A stretch of 64,000 bases of DNA. Origin: Struthidea cinerea. Taxonomy: Eukaryota > Chordata > Aves > Passeriformes > Corcoracidae. Shown here piece by piece: positions 1 to 10,965 of the stretch. A program made the translations under genes and the position numbers. The notes beneath the pieces were generated by a model that was not told the DNA's origin, did no database searches, and worked only from the letters and a program-made list of their open reading frames with translations. The stretch lies in the NCBI GenBank assembly GCA_013397865.1, contig VZTI01003647.1, positions 1,036,340 to 1,100,339 on the forward strand, in the 5' to 3' direction. Numbering within the stretch: the first letter of the stretch is position 1; each line of letters opens with the position of its first letter.

Positions 1-1164
1 AAGGTGTAAGTTAAGCAGGAAAAGCAAGCGTTCACTGCTTTCTATTCATCCTCCAAGATGTTAAAAATAAGTTTTCCCGTCTTAATTTTAAGGTGTAATC
101 CTTAGGAGGCTCTGAAAACTGTAAATCCAATTTCCAATATTATTTCTGCAGGCATTCAAACAGCCTCTCCTGGCTCTTGCAGGGTGTTTATTAGCAGTGG
201 ACCAGCTCCCTGTTTGCCAGTTCAAGGGGCACGTGGAGAGCTGTTGGATCGTGTGCCACGAGGATTGCAAAGGGGGGACTCGTAGGAGACTTGGAAGCCA
301 GGCAAATATTGAAGTTGTGCTTCAGGAAGCAGCCCTCAAACTGGAAGGTGTGACTGTGAGCTGTGTGATTAGAAAATACAACAGGAGGCTAATTGCAAAG
401 TATTTCTGCAAGACACACCCTAAAGCCACTTTCCAGCCCGGTCCCACGCGACACTGGGACTGCTGGGATGGGCAGGGCTCAATCTCCTGGGCCAAGGGAG
501 AGCCAGAGCTCTGCCACGGCACTTTCTGTATCCGTTCCATTCTCCCTGTGGCCACGCACAGAAAGTTCTCCGTGAGGTAAGGGCTGCTTTGCCCTGATTG
601 TTCAGCGTGTTTGGGGTTAAGATGTTACTATTTCCATGCATTTTCTTGTGCTTCCTGAATAGATGTTGCTCACTGAGTAGATTCCTGAGGGGATTTTTGC
701 TGCCATGCCAAGGCTTTGCTGAAATAAAACCCCTCACTAAAAGTGGTACTGAGCAAGAGATTCACTCAGACAGGAAATCCTGTATTTCCAGCACGGAAGA
801 GACTCTGTTAAGCATCCTGCTCAGAATGCAATTTTCTGAAAGATATTTTATTATAGAATGTTCTGCTTTGCAGTAGCATCAGTAAATACACGTCTATGAC
901 ACATGTGGGTTTGTTCTGTTTGGGTTTTTTTATGGGGAGGAGGGAAGTTCCTGGGGCTGAACAAAAGAGAAGCTGTGAAAAGGAAAGCCAAGACTGAATC
1001 CTATTTTTCTTCTACCAACACTATTCTCTGGGTGCCTTTTTGCCAGGATGGTACCAGGAGTAGAGCCTGAGCAGGGCTGGTTTGCCAAACCAGTGATCCC
1101 TGCACCATTATCCCTCTGGAATGGCTGGCTGTGGGTCGGGCCAGTTAAGGCTGTTTCAACCCTA
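1..1164. other. Unassigned non-coding DNA
   Basis: No gene or recognisable repeat is visible. The longest open frame is 127 codons on the plus strand (197-580). It has no recognisable motif and overlaps open frames on the other strand, which suggests chance openness in a moderately GC-rich patch. Confidence 0.5.
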
Positions 1165-1310
1165 TAATCTTGGAATCCAAGACTGGTTTGGGTGGGAAAG
1201 GATCTTAAAGTTCACCTCACAGCGACCCCCCTGTCATGAGCAGGGAACCTTCCACTAGACTGGGCTGCTCCAAGCCCTGTCCAACCTGGCCTTGAACAGA
1301 AGATGTCAAG
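1165..1310 (-). mobile_element. CR1 LINE 3' fragment
   Basis: The segment reads as the reverse complement of a CR1 3' tail: a GGTTTGGGTGGGAAAGGATC phrase, a 'cttccactaga' block, then 'ccaagccctgtccaacctggccttgaa'. It is about 145 bp, 5'-truncated as usual for CR1, and degenerate (for example 'gtcatgagcaggg' where young copies read 'gccatgggcaggg'), so it is an old insertion. It has no coding capacity. Confidence 0.85.
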
Positions 1311-1759
1311 ATTTATGTTTTATGGTGGATGGCACCTCCTTCAGCATAAAACTTGACTTTACAAGGCCAGTTCATTAAAAAAAGTGCAATAACACCCAGT
1401 CCTGGAGGCAGATGTTGGGACTGAGGAGCCGTGCCTGCTTTTTCCAGAGCTGCTCATCAGCCCATGGTGTTGTGCCAGAGGTGGCATCCCTTCTGCGTGA
1501 GCACATCCCCCAACTCCAAACGAGGTAAAGCAACCTTTAAATTGCTATGAGGAGGGCCAAAAAGTCCCCCTTGTCAAGTCTGACACAGATAAGCTTGACA
1601 TGGCGAGAAGGAAGATGTTTGCTGGGTCTAAGTTCCCCGTCTTTTCCACACATTTACACAGTGGCACCGTTCTCAAGTTAAAACTGCACCTCTGGTCTGC
1701 TGCCTTTCCCTCTTCCTGCAATCAACACTGTGTCTGGACTGGATATCTGGATATCCCTG
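1311..1759. other. Unassigned non-coding DNA between CR1 and LTR
   Basis: No gene seen. A short direct repeat of the palindromic word GGATATC occurs at about 1741-1755, just before the LTR begins. Confidence 0.45.
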
Positions 1760-2129
1760 TGTAGGTGATAGAAAGCTGGAAGCAGAGAAATTCTTCAGCC
1801 TTTTCTCAATATTCTGTGAGCAGACTGTCTTTCCTATGTAAACTATTTTAAACAAGGTCACAGTTTCATAAACTTCTTGCACCTGCAGGCTGTTTTGCAA
1901 GATTGTTATGGCTTTGACTTTGAAAATATTTGGGAATAGGTATCTTAGGACTTGGCCAATCCTCTCAAGGGGGGGATGGCCGAGGAACCAATTACCTATT
2001 GCCACTCAACACACTTTTTGTGATCTATCCTATACAGTAGTCAGAAAATTATTGAAGAAAAGCTTCGGCTTCCACTTGTTCATGAGCCTGGACTCTGTGG
2101 CGTTTTCTTTATGCGCCTCGGACATAACA
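1760..2129 (+). mobile_element. ERV LTR, older copy (family shared with 14951-15315)
   Basis: The segment aligns by eye along its length with 14951-15315. Shared blocks are the start TGTAGGTGATAGAAAGC (versus TGTAGATGCTGAAAAGC), 'ttgcaccTG', 'tgttatgg', the CCAAT-containing block ending in 'ggatggccgag', 'cattcaacacac'-like sequence, and an end of the form 'CTCGG...ACAGCG'. It begins TG and ends CA, as LTRs do. A CCAAT box lies at 1956-1960; the TATA box of the sister copy is decayed here. No internal gag or pol is visible, and a CR1 follows within 35 bp. Probably a solo or truncated LTR of an avian endogenous retrovirus; the exact family is not assigned. Confidence 0.65.
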
Positions 2130-2163
2130 GCGGCATCCCTGGATGTATGTGGATATAGTATGT

Positions 2164-2590
2164 GTTATGGAGCATAAGGCCTGTGAGGAGCAGCTGAGGG
2201 CATTGGGGTTGTTTACCCTGGAGAAGAGGAGGCTCAGGAGGGTCATCACCCTCTACAATCACCTCAGAGGAGGTTAGAGCCAGGTGGGGGATCCGTCTTT
2301 TCTCCCAAGTAACAAGCAATAAGACGAGAGGCAGCTGCCTCCAGTTGTATCAGGGAGGTTCAAGTTGGATACTGGGAAGGATTTCTTCATTGAAAAAGTG
2401 GCCAAAATTTGGAACAAGGTGCCCAGGGCAGTGGTGGAGTCACAATCCCTGGAAGTGCTGAAAGAAACAAGCAGATGTGGCACTTCAAAATATGGTTTAG
2501 TGAACACCGTAGTACTTGGCCAAAGTTTGGATGTGATGGTCTTGGAGATCAGTTCCAAGGTTAATAACTCCATGAACTGTATAGCTCTCC
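2164..2590 (+). mobile_element. CR1 LINE 3' fragment, older subfamily
   Basis: The plus strand carries CR1 landmarks in order: 'gaggagcagctgagggca', 'ccctggagaagaggaggctcagg', 'ggatttcttcattgaaaaag', 'caaggtgcccagggcagtggtgga', 'tccctggaagtgctgaaa', 'gatgtggcacttc' and 'atggtttagtg'. The 'atggtttagtg' block marks a subfamily different from the 'gatggggcttgg' copies elsewhere in the window. The 3' end is strongly diverged. At about 420 bp it is the longest uninterrupted CR1 here. The 99-codon open frame at 2365-2664 is LINE sequence, not a gene. Confidence 0.85.
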
Positions 2591-5544
2591 ACACGGGTAA
2601 ACAAAAACCACTTCCTGCAGTACAAACATGGGGGTTACATGCATTTATTTTGGAATGCATATAGCATGTAGACGTAGATATGACTGATTACAACAACAAA
2701 ACCAAAAAAATTCAAACTTAGTCATAAATTATGACAACAGTGCTGCCAACCACCAGCATTTAAAAGTCACGAGTCAGCCCTCACAAAAACATGAGGTATT
2801 ATCTTTCAGAAAAATAATATGTGTTCAGTTATTTATCTTCTGCTTTTCTGAGTTGCTAAAATGAATTTAAATCATCTTTTCAAGGCTTTGTTCTTAACCA
2901 TGAAGTAGAAACTTACTTCTAGGGGGGGAAAAAAATCTGAATTTCTTGCGCTGGCAGAACTCCAGGAACCAGTACTTTAAGGGAAAAAGCCCAAACAAAT
3001 ATAACGTGTGAACCGTATTAAAACTGCGAGAGTTGGCAACACTTTGACATAATAGAGTATTTTTATGCCAAAACGACTGTGTGTGACAGGGATAAGCTTG
3101 GCCACCATCACCTTGCACTTCTCACATTTAACTCTTTGCTGAAGCCCCAGCTCTCAGCCTCAGCTTTGAGCAGCTCTTTGTAGATGTGTTTTCTAAAGCA
3201 GGAGCTGCCGGAGTGCTGGGGGTCAAAGCCTGCCCTTGAGCAATGTCTGCAGAGTCGTATTTACAGATTGTACTAACGAGATATCAAAGCTCCACCACCA
3301 GAGATAGCTGAAAGTAATATGAAAAAAAAAAAGCCTCTTGCCAGAAGAAAACTAATGTGGAAGGGCAGAGGGAAAATTCATTAGCTGGTAGTGAACAGAA
3401 TAATGGGCTTTAGAGGCGATTCTTTAGGTTTTTTCCAACACCAGCTGCTTCAGTAAATGGAAGTTGCAATATTTAGGAAAGAGTAATTCCAATGGGAAAT
3501 GGTTCCCAGTTTTCAAATCTGCACATCAGTAGCTGCACATGGCTGCCTCCAGGTGCATTCCCTGCCTCCTTCCAGGAGATGGGATTTGATCTCACCAGAG
3601 TCCCTGGAGTTTAATTAAAATGCTGAATTCCTGCTCCTGCCTCAGCTGGCTAAATGCAGGTTGTGTGTGTGGGGTGAGGAACACGCTCCTCAAGAAGGAC
3701 TTAGAAATGATGGGAGTGTGCCCACTCCACGTTGTTTTATTTACTCACACCCCACTTGTCACTTGGTGAGACATCCCTGACCATCAGAAGGCAAAATGGG
3801 ATCCCTCTTCTTCCCCATAACTACTTTCCTTTCTCCCCTCCTGTTCCTGGGCATCTGTCCCAAAACTAGGACCATAACTGGTACCTGCTCGGGGGTTTTG
3901 GGGCATATTTTTTGGAGTCTCTGTTTTTGGAGGTGATAGCACAGCCCTGTCTTCCTTCAGAAAGTTTCTACCCTGACAGCATCCAAATGATGGAGCATTT
4001 TCAATGAGCTGAGGCTCAAAGCAGGGAGCAAATAAAAGCATGAAAATATGGTGTAAAAATTAACTTTTTAAAAAACCAGTCCTGGGTTGCCTGGGTTTTA
4101 TAACTTCTAAAGGGTGTGAGGTTGATAATTCTGTATCATGGGTTTGTTGGGGGTTTTTTTGCAGAGACAGAAGAGCTGGCAAGTAAAAAACTTGTAGCAG
4201 CCTCCACAAAGCACCAGCTATGCTTTTCTTTGCTCCTTTAAAATAAGCTAATGCAGTGAAACAAAGGCAGAAAAAGCTATTCGGTCAAACAATTCCCTTG
4301 GCTGCAGCACAATTTTTTTTTCTTTTTTTCTTTTTTTTAAGGAAAATCCAATGCTGTAAATAACTGGAATTTTATCAGCAGATTAAAGAAAACAAGCTCA
4401 CTTTCTTCCCTGAAAGAAAATGAGCTAAAATATCATTGACAGATGGCAATCTGAGAGCGGAATGCTTTATTACAGGCTGATGACACCATTTTCTCTCTCA
4501 TGTTTACAAGTGTAAAAGGCAGGCACCTTTTACACAGCTGAGTGGAAGGAACCTGTTTAGCCAAGTGCTGCTGTTTGCTTCATTCCCCCACCCCAGGCAA
4601 GAGAAAAACACTCACTGTAATGTCACAATAAATCTGGTATTTATGAAAATGAGCCTGAGAGCCCCAGCCAGGCCAGGCACAGCTTCTCCCAAGGAAATTT
4701 AATCTTCCTGCACATCTCTCTCCATCAGAGCCCTGTCTCTGCTCCGAGAGACAGCAGCCAGCAAAGCCCTGCAGCCCCTTTCCCAGCACATCCTGCACAG
4801 TCCTGCTGCCTCATTTGGTGTTAAAAGTGTTTTCTGAGAGACAAATAAACTGCTTTTTAATAGAGACCTGAGCAGCCTTTGAAGGTGGGAACCACAGTGA
4901 CCCTGTGGCATGTCTGTGGCTACAGAAATTTTCGTTCAAATATGCATTTCACTCTTTGTCTCGTTTCAGCTCTTGGGTGGCTGTACAACAGGGAGAAGAG
5001 CAATGAGAATGAAAGGGAGAAGAGCTTGTTTTCAGCAAAGTTGCTTAAGCAAACAAGTTCCTGTGATCCTTTGGTCCAACACTGACTATTTCCTTACACC
5101 CCATCTTTCAAGGCCTTCGGCCATCTCACCTAATGTGACAAGTTCCCGAGATATTAGTTCCTAAATCATACATTAAAACAGGGAGACAGGGTTAGGAAAT
5201 GCATCCCACCAGCAGCTCAACTGGGGCTGAAGCATCTTGAGCTCAATCTCTGTCAGGCACCAGGGAATCCTCACCAGGAAAGCCTGAGCCTGCCCCTGCT
5301 GAGCCAGCAGAGCTGCTAGGAGCTCAGGCCACCCTCATTCCCCTGCTCACGAAAGCACAGAGGGACTGAAGAGGGGGGTGCAGGGACACTGAAACACTTG
5401 AGGGAGTGGTTAGGCACCAAGAAAGGCCCATTTTGCTTCTGAACTTCAAATAGAAAGAAATATTTTGAAGTATGGTGGTAAATCAATGTGGTTGTGAACA
5501 AATGCCTGTGTGTATTAGTTTATGTCTTGTTGTGCCAATAGCAC
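2591..5544. other. Unassigned non-coding DNA
   Basis: About 3 kb without a supported gene. It holds an A11 run (3322-3332) and a T-rich tract (4313-4338). Open frames are at most about 85 codons with no motifs. No repeat is recognised with confidence. Confidence 0.5.
4313..4338. repeat. T-rich low-complexity tract
   Basis: Three T runs are separated by single C residues (T8 C T7 C T8). This is ordinary low-complexity sequence; no poly(A) retroposon could be tied to it. Confidence 0.85.
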
Positions 5545-5790
5545 AGAGTCATAGAAGCACAGAATGGTTTGGGTTGGAAGAGACTTTAAAGATCATCCAG
5601 TTCCAACCCCTGCCATGGGCAGGGACACCTTCCACCATCCCAGCTTGCTCCAGGCCCCGTCCAACCTGGCCTTGGGCACTGCCAGGGATCCCGGGGCAGC
5701 CACAGCTTCTCTGGGCACCCTGTGCCAGGCCCTCCCCACCCTCACAGGGAAGAATTTCTTTCTAATTTCTAATCTGAATCAACACTCGTG
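5545..5790 (-). mobile_element. CR1 LINE 3' fragment
   Basis: A well-preserved reverse-complement CR1 tail: 'gtcatagaagcacagaatgg', the GGTTTGGGTTGGAAGAGAC phrase, 'gatcatccagttccaacccctgcc', 'ccagggatcc', 'cagccacagcttctctgggc' and 'cctcacagggaagaatttctttctaat'. It covers roughly the last 240 bp of the element. It is closer to consensus than the copy at 1165, hence younger. The open frames inside it are LINE-derived. Confidence 0.93.
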
Positions 5791-8714
5791 AAGTTATTAA
5801 ACTCTAATTCCACAGGAGTTCCTGCAGAAAATTTAAACTACTTTGCTGGAAGGGGTATGGTTGAACCAGCAAGCACAGCTTTACAGGCAACCAGTGAAGT
5901 CTCAAAGTCTCAATTAAATCAGTGCAAAAACTCCCAGCTCTGTGGGATATTTCCTCCCTGGGTTTTCTAGCATCCTCACGTGCAGCCATCCTTGGGGTGC
6001 CTCATACTCCCAGCTGTACCAAGAGACTTTATGCAGAAGATGTTCACAGCAGGAGATAATAGCAAGCAATTGAGGGCAAAAATAGGGTGGGATATGTGGG
6101 GGGAAAAAAGAGTTGCAGCTCTTAACTGACCAGACAGAGAAAGCTGGAAGGAAAGAGGGCAAGTCATTAAATCCAAACCTTGGCTGATAGAAGAAGATAG
6201 CTGTATCTTCTCTTGCAGGAAGGAAGGAAGTCAGTAAAACACATTTTCAGCGCTGCTGCTGTGCAGCCATTATTGCAATTATTTAGCAAAGAGATGGTTG
6301 AGTATATAAATACTGCACTGACTTTGATAATGGTTCTTTTAATTTGTATGGGTTCGACAGCACATTAAGGGCTGTGGGCACAATTATTCTCAAACGATAG
6401 ATTCTCTTTCATGAAACCATGTAGGGGATTTCTTTTGCTTTCTTCCCAAGGATAATAGAAAATAGCAGAAGCTTGACATCATAATAGGGTTCAAGTGCCT
6501 TAGCAGTATATCTGCTCTCAAAGAATTATAAAAAAAAGCTGCAGCTAATGTACTTTGCTGTGTGCGTGGCACAGGCAGGCCCGTTTGGAGTTCTTGCAAA
6601 TAAACAGACTGTTGCCTCTCTTGTCCATCAATCGAGGCAGCTCTCAGGATGATATAATGCCGTGGATCCCAACCCAATCAGCTGCTATTGCCTAATTATA
6701 CAAGCAAAACAAATCCAGACTGTTTAAGGTAGAAGGGGGAGGCGGGAGGGGGAACTGCCATAAAACACTGAGGGAGAGCTGTCTCCTCTTTTCAAACATG
6801 TGAAACCAAAGAGTTGTTTTCCCCTTAAACAGGAATACAGCGGCCATGATTCCACAGACCTATTTACTTTTCTTTTCATAATGTGCCAGTCTGCATGCAA
6901 TAAAGCTGTCAGGCACAGCTCGAGAGCAATAAATATGGGGGAAACTGTTATTTAACAGGCCAAGAATCATCTGTACGGTGTCACTGTGCATTCAGAGCGG
7001 TGCTCGCGTAAAAAGTCATTTTGCAAAATGACAATTTGTGTTGCATCTATTTCCAGCTCTCCTCCCATTCCCCTTCCCTCGATTGTCTCAGCAGGAGAAG
7101 GGAGATTTCTGCATCCCTGCCCTGCTGCTGCTAAAGGAGCGGGTGCCAAGGCTGCCTATATGATTCCTATTTGACACAGCTTCTCTGAAGACACAGTTCC
7201 CCTTTCCAAGGTAATCCTCTCACAGCTCAGAGACAAAATTGTTCCAAACAATTCTGATGTAATGATTTGTCTTCAGAGACCCGAGCCCCAGTAGATCTGT
7301 GGTGAAGACTCCCAGAGGTGCCAGTGACCCAACAAAGATCACTCTGAGCCAAAACACCCCAAGGAAGAGGAATGGTGACCAGAAAGATGTGTAAAAGAAA
7401 TTAATTAGGGGCTTAACTCAGTGTCAAGTCATATGAATGTGGTTTGTGGAAAGGAATAGGAATGAAATAATTACAGAGCTTTGATCTTCTGTCATGCTCC
7501 CACTACCACAGCATGATTTGCTCTTTTGAACATCTACAGAAGGTTAAAACCCAGTGCAGCATCTGGCCAGCCCCCTTTCATGAAAAGAAATGGATTCCTG
7601 AAAACTCCCATTGAATAATATTAGATTTATCAATGATATATGGGGGAAATAACAAGGCAGCGTATAGATCTGAAACCAGCCACCAGCACCACTTGGTTCA
7701 GGAATGATATTTATTTATGTACTCTGATTATCAAGTGATGGAAGGACTGGGTGGGTTGTGCTATATCTGCAGTCACAGCCAACTGTGGAGATGGGCTGGA
7801 GATACATGGCATTTGATTCAGGACTTTTGCAGCCTCTTGGCAGGCCTGTTTTGTTCTGGGAGCATCAGCAGCCCTATAAATAAGTTATTGATTTTAATTT
7901 GTGGGCAGAATATTGTTTAATCTCTGCAAATCGCCTCCTGTTCCACTGTATAAAGTCAGCAGAAGGAAATAAAAGTATCGAATATCTGCTAAATTGCACT
8001 GGGTTAAAAATCTGCCATCAGTGACATTTTACCCTTCAAAACCAGCACTCTCCTAAATTGAGTTTCTTCTAATGGTGGCAAACAGCCCCTCCACAGAATG
8101 GCCCTAGAAAGAATGTGAGATTTCAATGATATCTAATAAACCAAAGAGCTCTGGCTTAACTGTGGCTCATCTGGGGACATTCCGTGGGGTGTGGGGCAGC
8201 AGACGGGCTCGCCATCACTGTGGGGGTCCCTGCAGTGGGAGGGGTTTTTTTTGGACGAAGCAGAATGGTTCTGCTCAAAGGAAACTGTCAGGACAAGGGT
8301 TCTCTCTCTCCCTGATGGGTCTTCTTTTCTTCCCCTGGTGCCACACGTTAAATCCCTAAAACACTGTGGCTCAATCGACCAACTGCCTGCCAGCCCCAGA
8401 GCATCACAGTCCAGAAAACATCTCAGTCTCACCTCAGTTCCAGCACAGAGTTTTCACTCAGCCATGTTCACGCCTGATTTTGCCTCTCATCTGCAGTTTT
8501 GCCATAAACAGTTTTTGGAAGTCGTTGCCCTGGGGAGGCTGAGGTGGTTTGTGATGGAGCTGTGTGACAGAGGTGCCCACAGGAGGGCTGTCCCCATGAG
8601 GGTACACACACCTCTGCCCTCCTCCGTGGCCTTGGAAGCCCCCCATGATCATCCCTGACTCAGCCACCAGCCTTGCTGCCTGCAGGGGACAAGGGGCACC
8701 GTGGCCTGTCACCT
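5791..8714. other. Unassigned non-coding DNA, partly AT-rich
   Basis: No gene is supported. The parts at 6240-6720, 6880-7060 and 7700-8060 are AT-rich with many ATTA/TAAT words and no repeat signature, the look often shown by conserved non-coding DNA; conservation cannot be judged from one sequence. A G-rich tract is listed separately. Open frames in 8126-8658 (up to 155 codons) overlap on both strands and look like chance. Confidence 0.45.
6735..6752 (+). other. G-rich tract, possible weak G-quadruplex
   Basis: The tract reads G5-A-G2-C-G3-A-G5. Four G runs with one-base linkers could form a two-tetrad quadruplex; only three runs reach three Gs. Function unknown. Confidence 0.4.
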
Positions 8715-8840
8715 CATAACCATCACAGAGTCGCAGGCTGCTTGGGGTTGGAAGTGACCTTAGAGATCATCCATATTCAACCCCTTTCCACTTCCTGGAT
8801 GCTCAGAGCCCCATCCAACTACTTCATGGGTGTAAAAAAT
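8715..8840 (-). mobile_element. CR1 LINE 3' fragment, degenerate
   Basis: The tail is recognisable from 'atcacagagtcgcaggctg', 'ttggggttggaagtgacctt', 'agagatcatcca' and 'cagagccccatccaacta'. The middle has lost sequence relative to other copies. Old and 5'-truncated. Confidence 0.75.
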
Positions 8841-10776
8841 CACTTTGGCCAGGTACTGACCCTCCTGTGTGGGGTTAACACGCTCAGCCAGTTCATTCCA
8901 GCCAGTACTCACAAGTTCTCTTAGCAGAAACCTGCAGTGTGGTGCCGGGTTTGTGGTCTGTACGTCGATATTGTATATAGGAAACAGAATCTATCACTTT
9001 TACTCTATTGCATTTACTTATTATTGCCTTTCACTTTGAGTCAAGATGGAATTGAAAACTGATACCTGGAAATTCCCACTGGAAATTCCCCAGCCTGTTT
9101 TCTCCAGCCATAGCGTCAGCTATTACGATACCACATTTTCAAGTAACCTTGCAATTCAGAAAAGTCCTGTTGAGAAAAGCATTTTCAAATTAGCCTTTGA
9201 AATTATGGCTGCTCATGGCCTTTCCCCACCCTGACTCATGGAGCAAAGCCTGTCTCCCCTGAAATTCTATTAAAAATGCCAGCCAAATAAACCCATTACA
9301 GCTATAACAGCTCAAATTAATGTCAACATGTCAGGACATATGTCTAATTTCAGTCTGGAGACTTGAAGATTGCAATCCTCATTACGGGCACCATCAGCTG
9401 TTTCCAAACAGCCTTCAGGTCTGGAGAGATTCATTTGAAATGAGGAACATCAAGGCAGACCTCACAGAGCTGTTCAGATGGTGCATTAATTCCAGTCACT
9501 TGGCTACATCCATGTTTATCATCGCTGTGGATTCAATCATCCCCTCAAACTTGCTGCTGGTGCAGTTTCAGAGGCCTTTCCACACATCCTTCTTCTCCAT
9601 GGGAGACAGCAAGGGAAAACATCGGCTGTGACCTTCAGGTGGGATTGATGGGGACGAGGACCTCGGCTAAATGAAGCAGGGCACCGGCCCTGCCTGGCCC
9701 AGACGTGCACGAGCTGTTACAAATCTGTGCCCATCTCCTGATCTGGCCAGCTCAGCACGGAGGAACTTCTGATAAGGACTGGAATGAAACTGAAGATTGA
9801 AGTGAGAGTGTCAAACCACTCAAAGTGTGTGTGCTTTGGTGAAGAGCTGGGGCCCTCATCTCTGTGCGTGTTGACTCTGGGACAGAGAGAAGGGCTGAGC
9901 TTGTATTACAGCACTGTTCAGGAACTTGTCACTGTCGAAACCCTCTGCACTGGTTGCTATATAAATGCGAGGCAGACAGACCTTTTCACAGGTTTCCTGC
10001 CATTTAGCTCCGGATGACACAAAGGAAGGGAGCAAACAGGAAGGGAGATGGATGGGAGCGATGTGAGATCACAGAGCTGTGCATACCCTAAGCATATGCA
10101 CGACCTGATTCTTCAGACAGCATGCTTATAATCAGTGCCTAATCTCTCCTCTTCTGTCTGTTCTGAATTTTATAGGTATTTTTAGCCAATTTCTCCCTCT
10201 TGATATGCAACCTCCAAAGCAGAAAAGAAAAAAAAATCACACTTGTCCCCTTATCCCACTGTATCTCACTACTTTCAGAGGAATCCTTGGTTTTTTCTAG
10301 GGTTATACACATTTGATGCTTCTGAATATAGATTTCCAAATTTCTTACTGTTGAGTCTCCGTGTGCTCAGTTTGTTTTATCAACTTCAGAAAACATAAAG
10401 AAAAATAATTTAAAATGACCTTTTGACACAACTGAGACATGAGTGTGGATTCCACTGTGTGCAAAACTTCCGGGACTCTGTCAAAACCAATATTTGTTGT
10501 TCTCAGCAACATTTCAGTTATTCAAGGCAAACCTGAGAAATGCTGACGGGTGCAAAAATCTCAGTTTAAACTTCACTTGAAACTTCTCACAGTGAAGAAA
10601 AGCTTCTGTACTGGAATAAAAAACATCAAGAGTCCTTCTGAACTCATACTAGAGGAAAGAATAATATCCTGTGTGTTAGGAAAAAAGGGAATATCTAAAG
10701 CCTTCATCTGGCCCATTAATCACACTGGAAAATTGCTTAGTTATGGGCATGGAGTTTGCTTGGGAGTAGAATAAGA
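8841..10776. other. Unassigned non-coding DNA
   Basis: No gene supported. Positions 9261-9560 are AT-rich with no repeat signature and could be conserved non-coding sequence (not testable here). The longest open frame is 103 codons (9320-9631), without recognisable domains. Confidence 0.45.
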
Positions 10777-10965
10777 AATCATAAAATTAGGGAATCATGG
10801 AATGGTTTGGGTTGGAAGGGACCTTAAAGTTCATCTCATTTCACCCCCTGCCACGGGCAGGGACACCTTCCACTAGCCCAGGCTGCTCCAAGCCCCGTCC
10901 AACCTGGCCTTGGGCACTGCCAGGGATCCAGGGGCAGCCACAGCTGCTCTGGGCAAGCTGTTCCC
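10777..10965 (-). mobile_element. CR1 LINE 3' fragment
   Basis: A reverse-complement CR1 tail with octamer remnants ('aatcataaaattagggaatcatgg'), the GGTTTGGGTTGGAAGGGACC phrase, 'cagggacaccttccactagccc', 'tccaagccccgtccaacctgg' and 'cagccacagctgctctgggca'. It is about 190 bp and near consensus. Confidence 0.93.
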
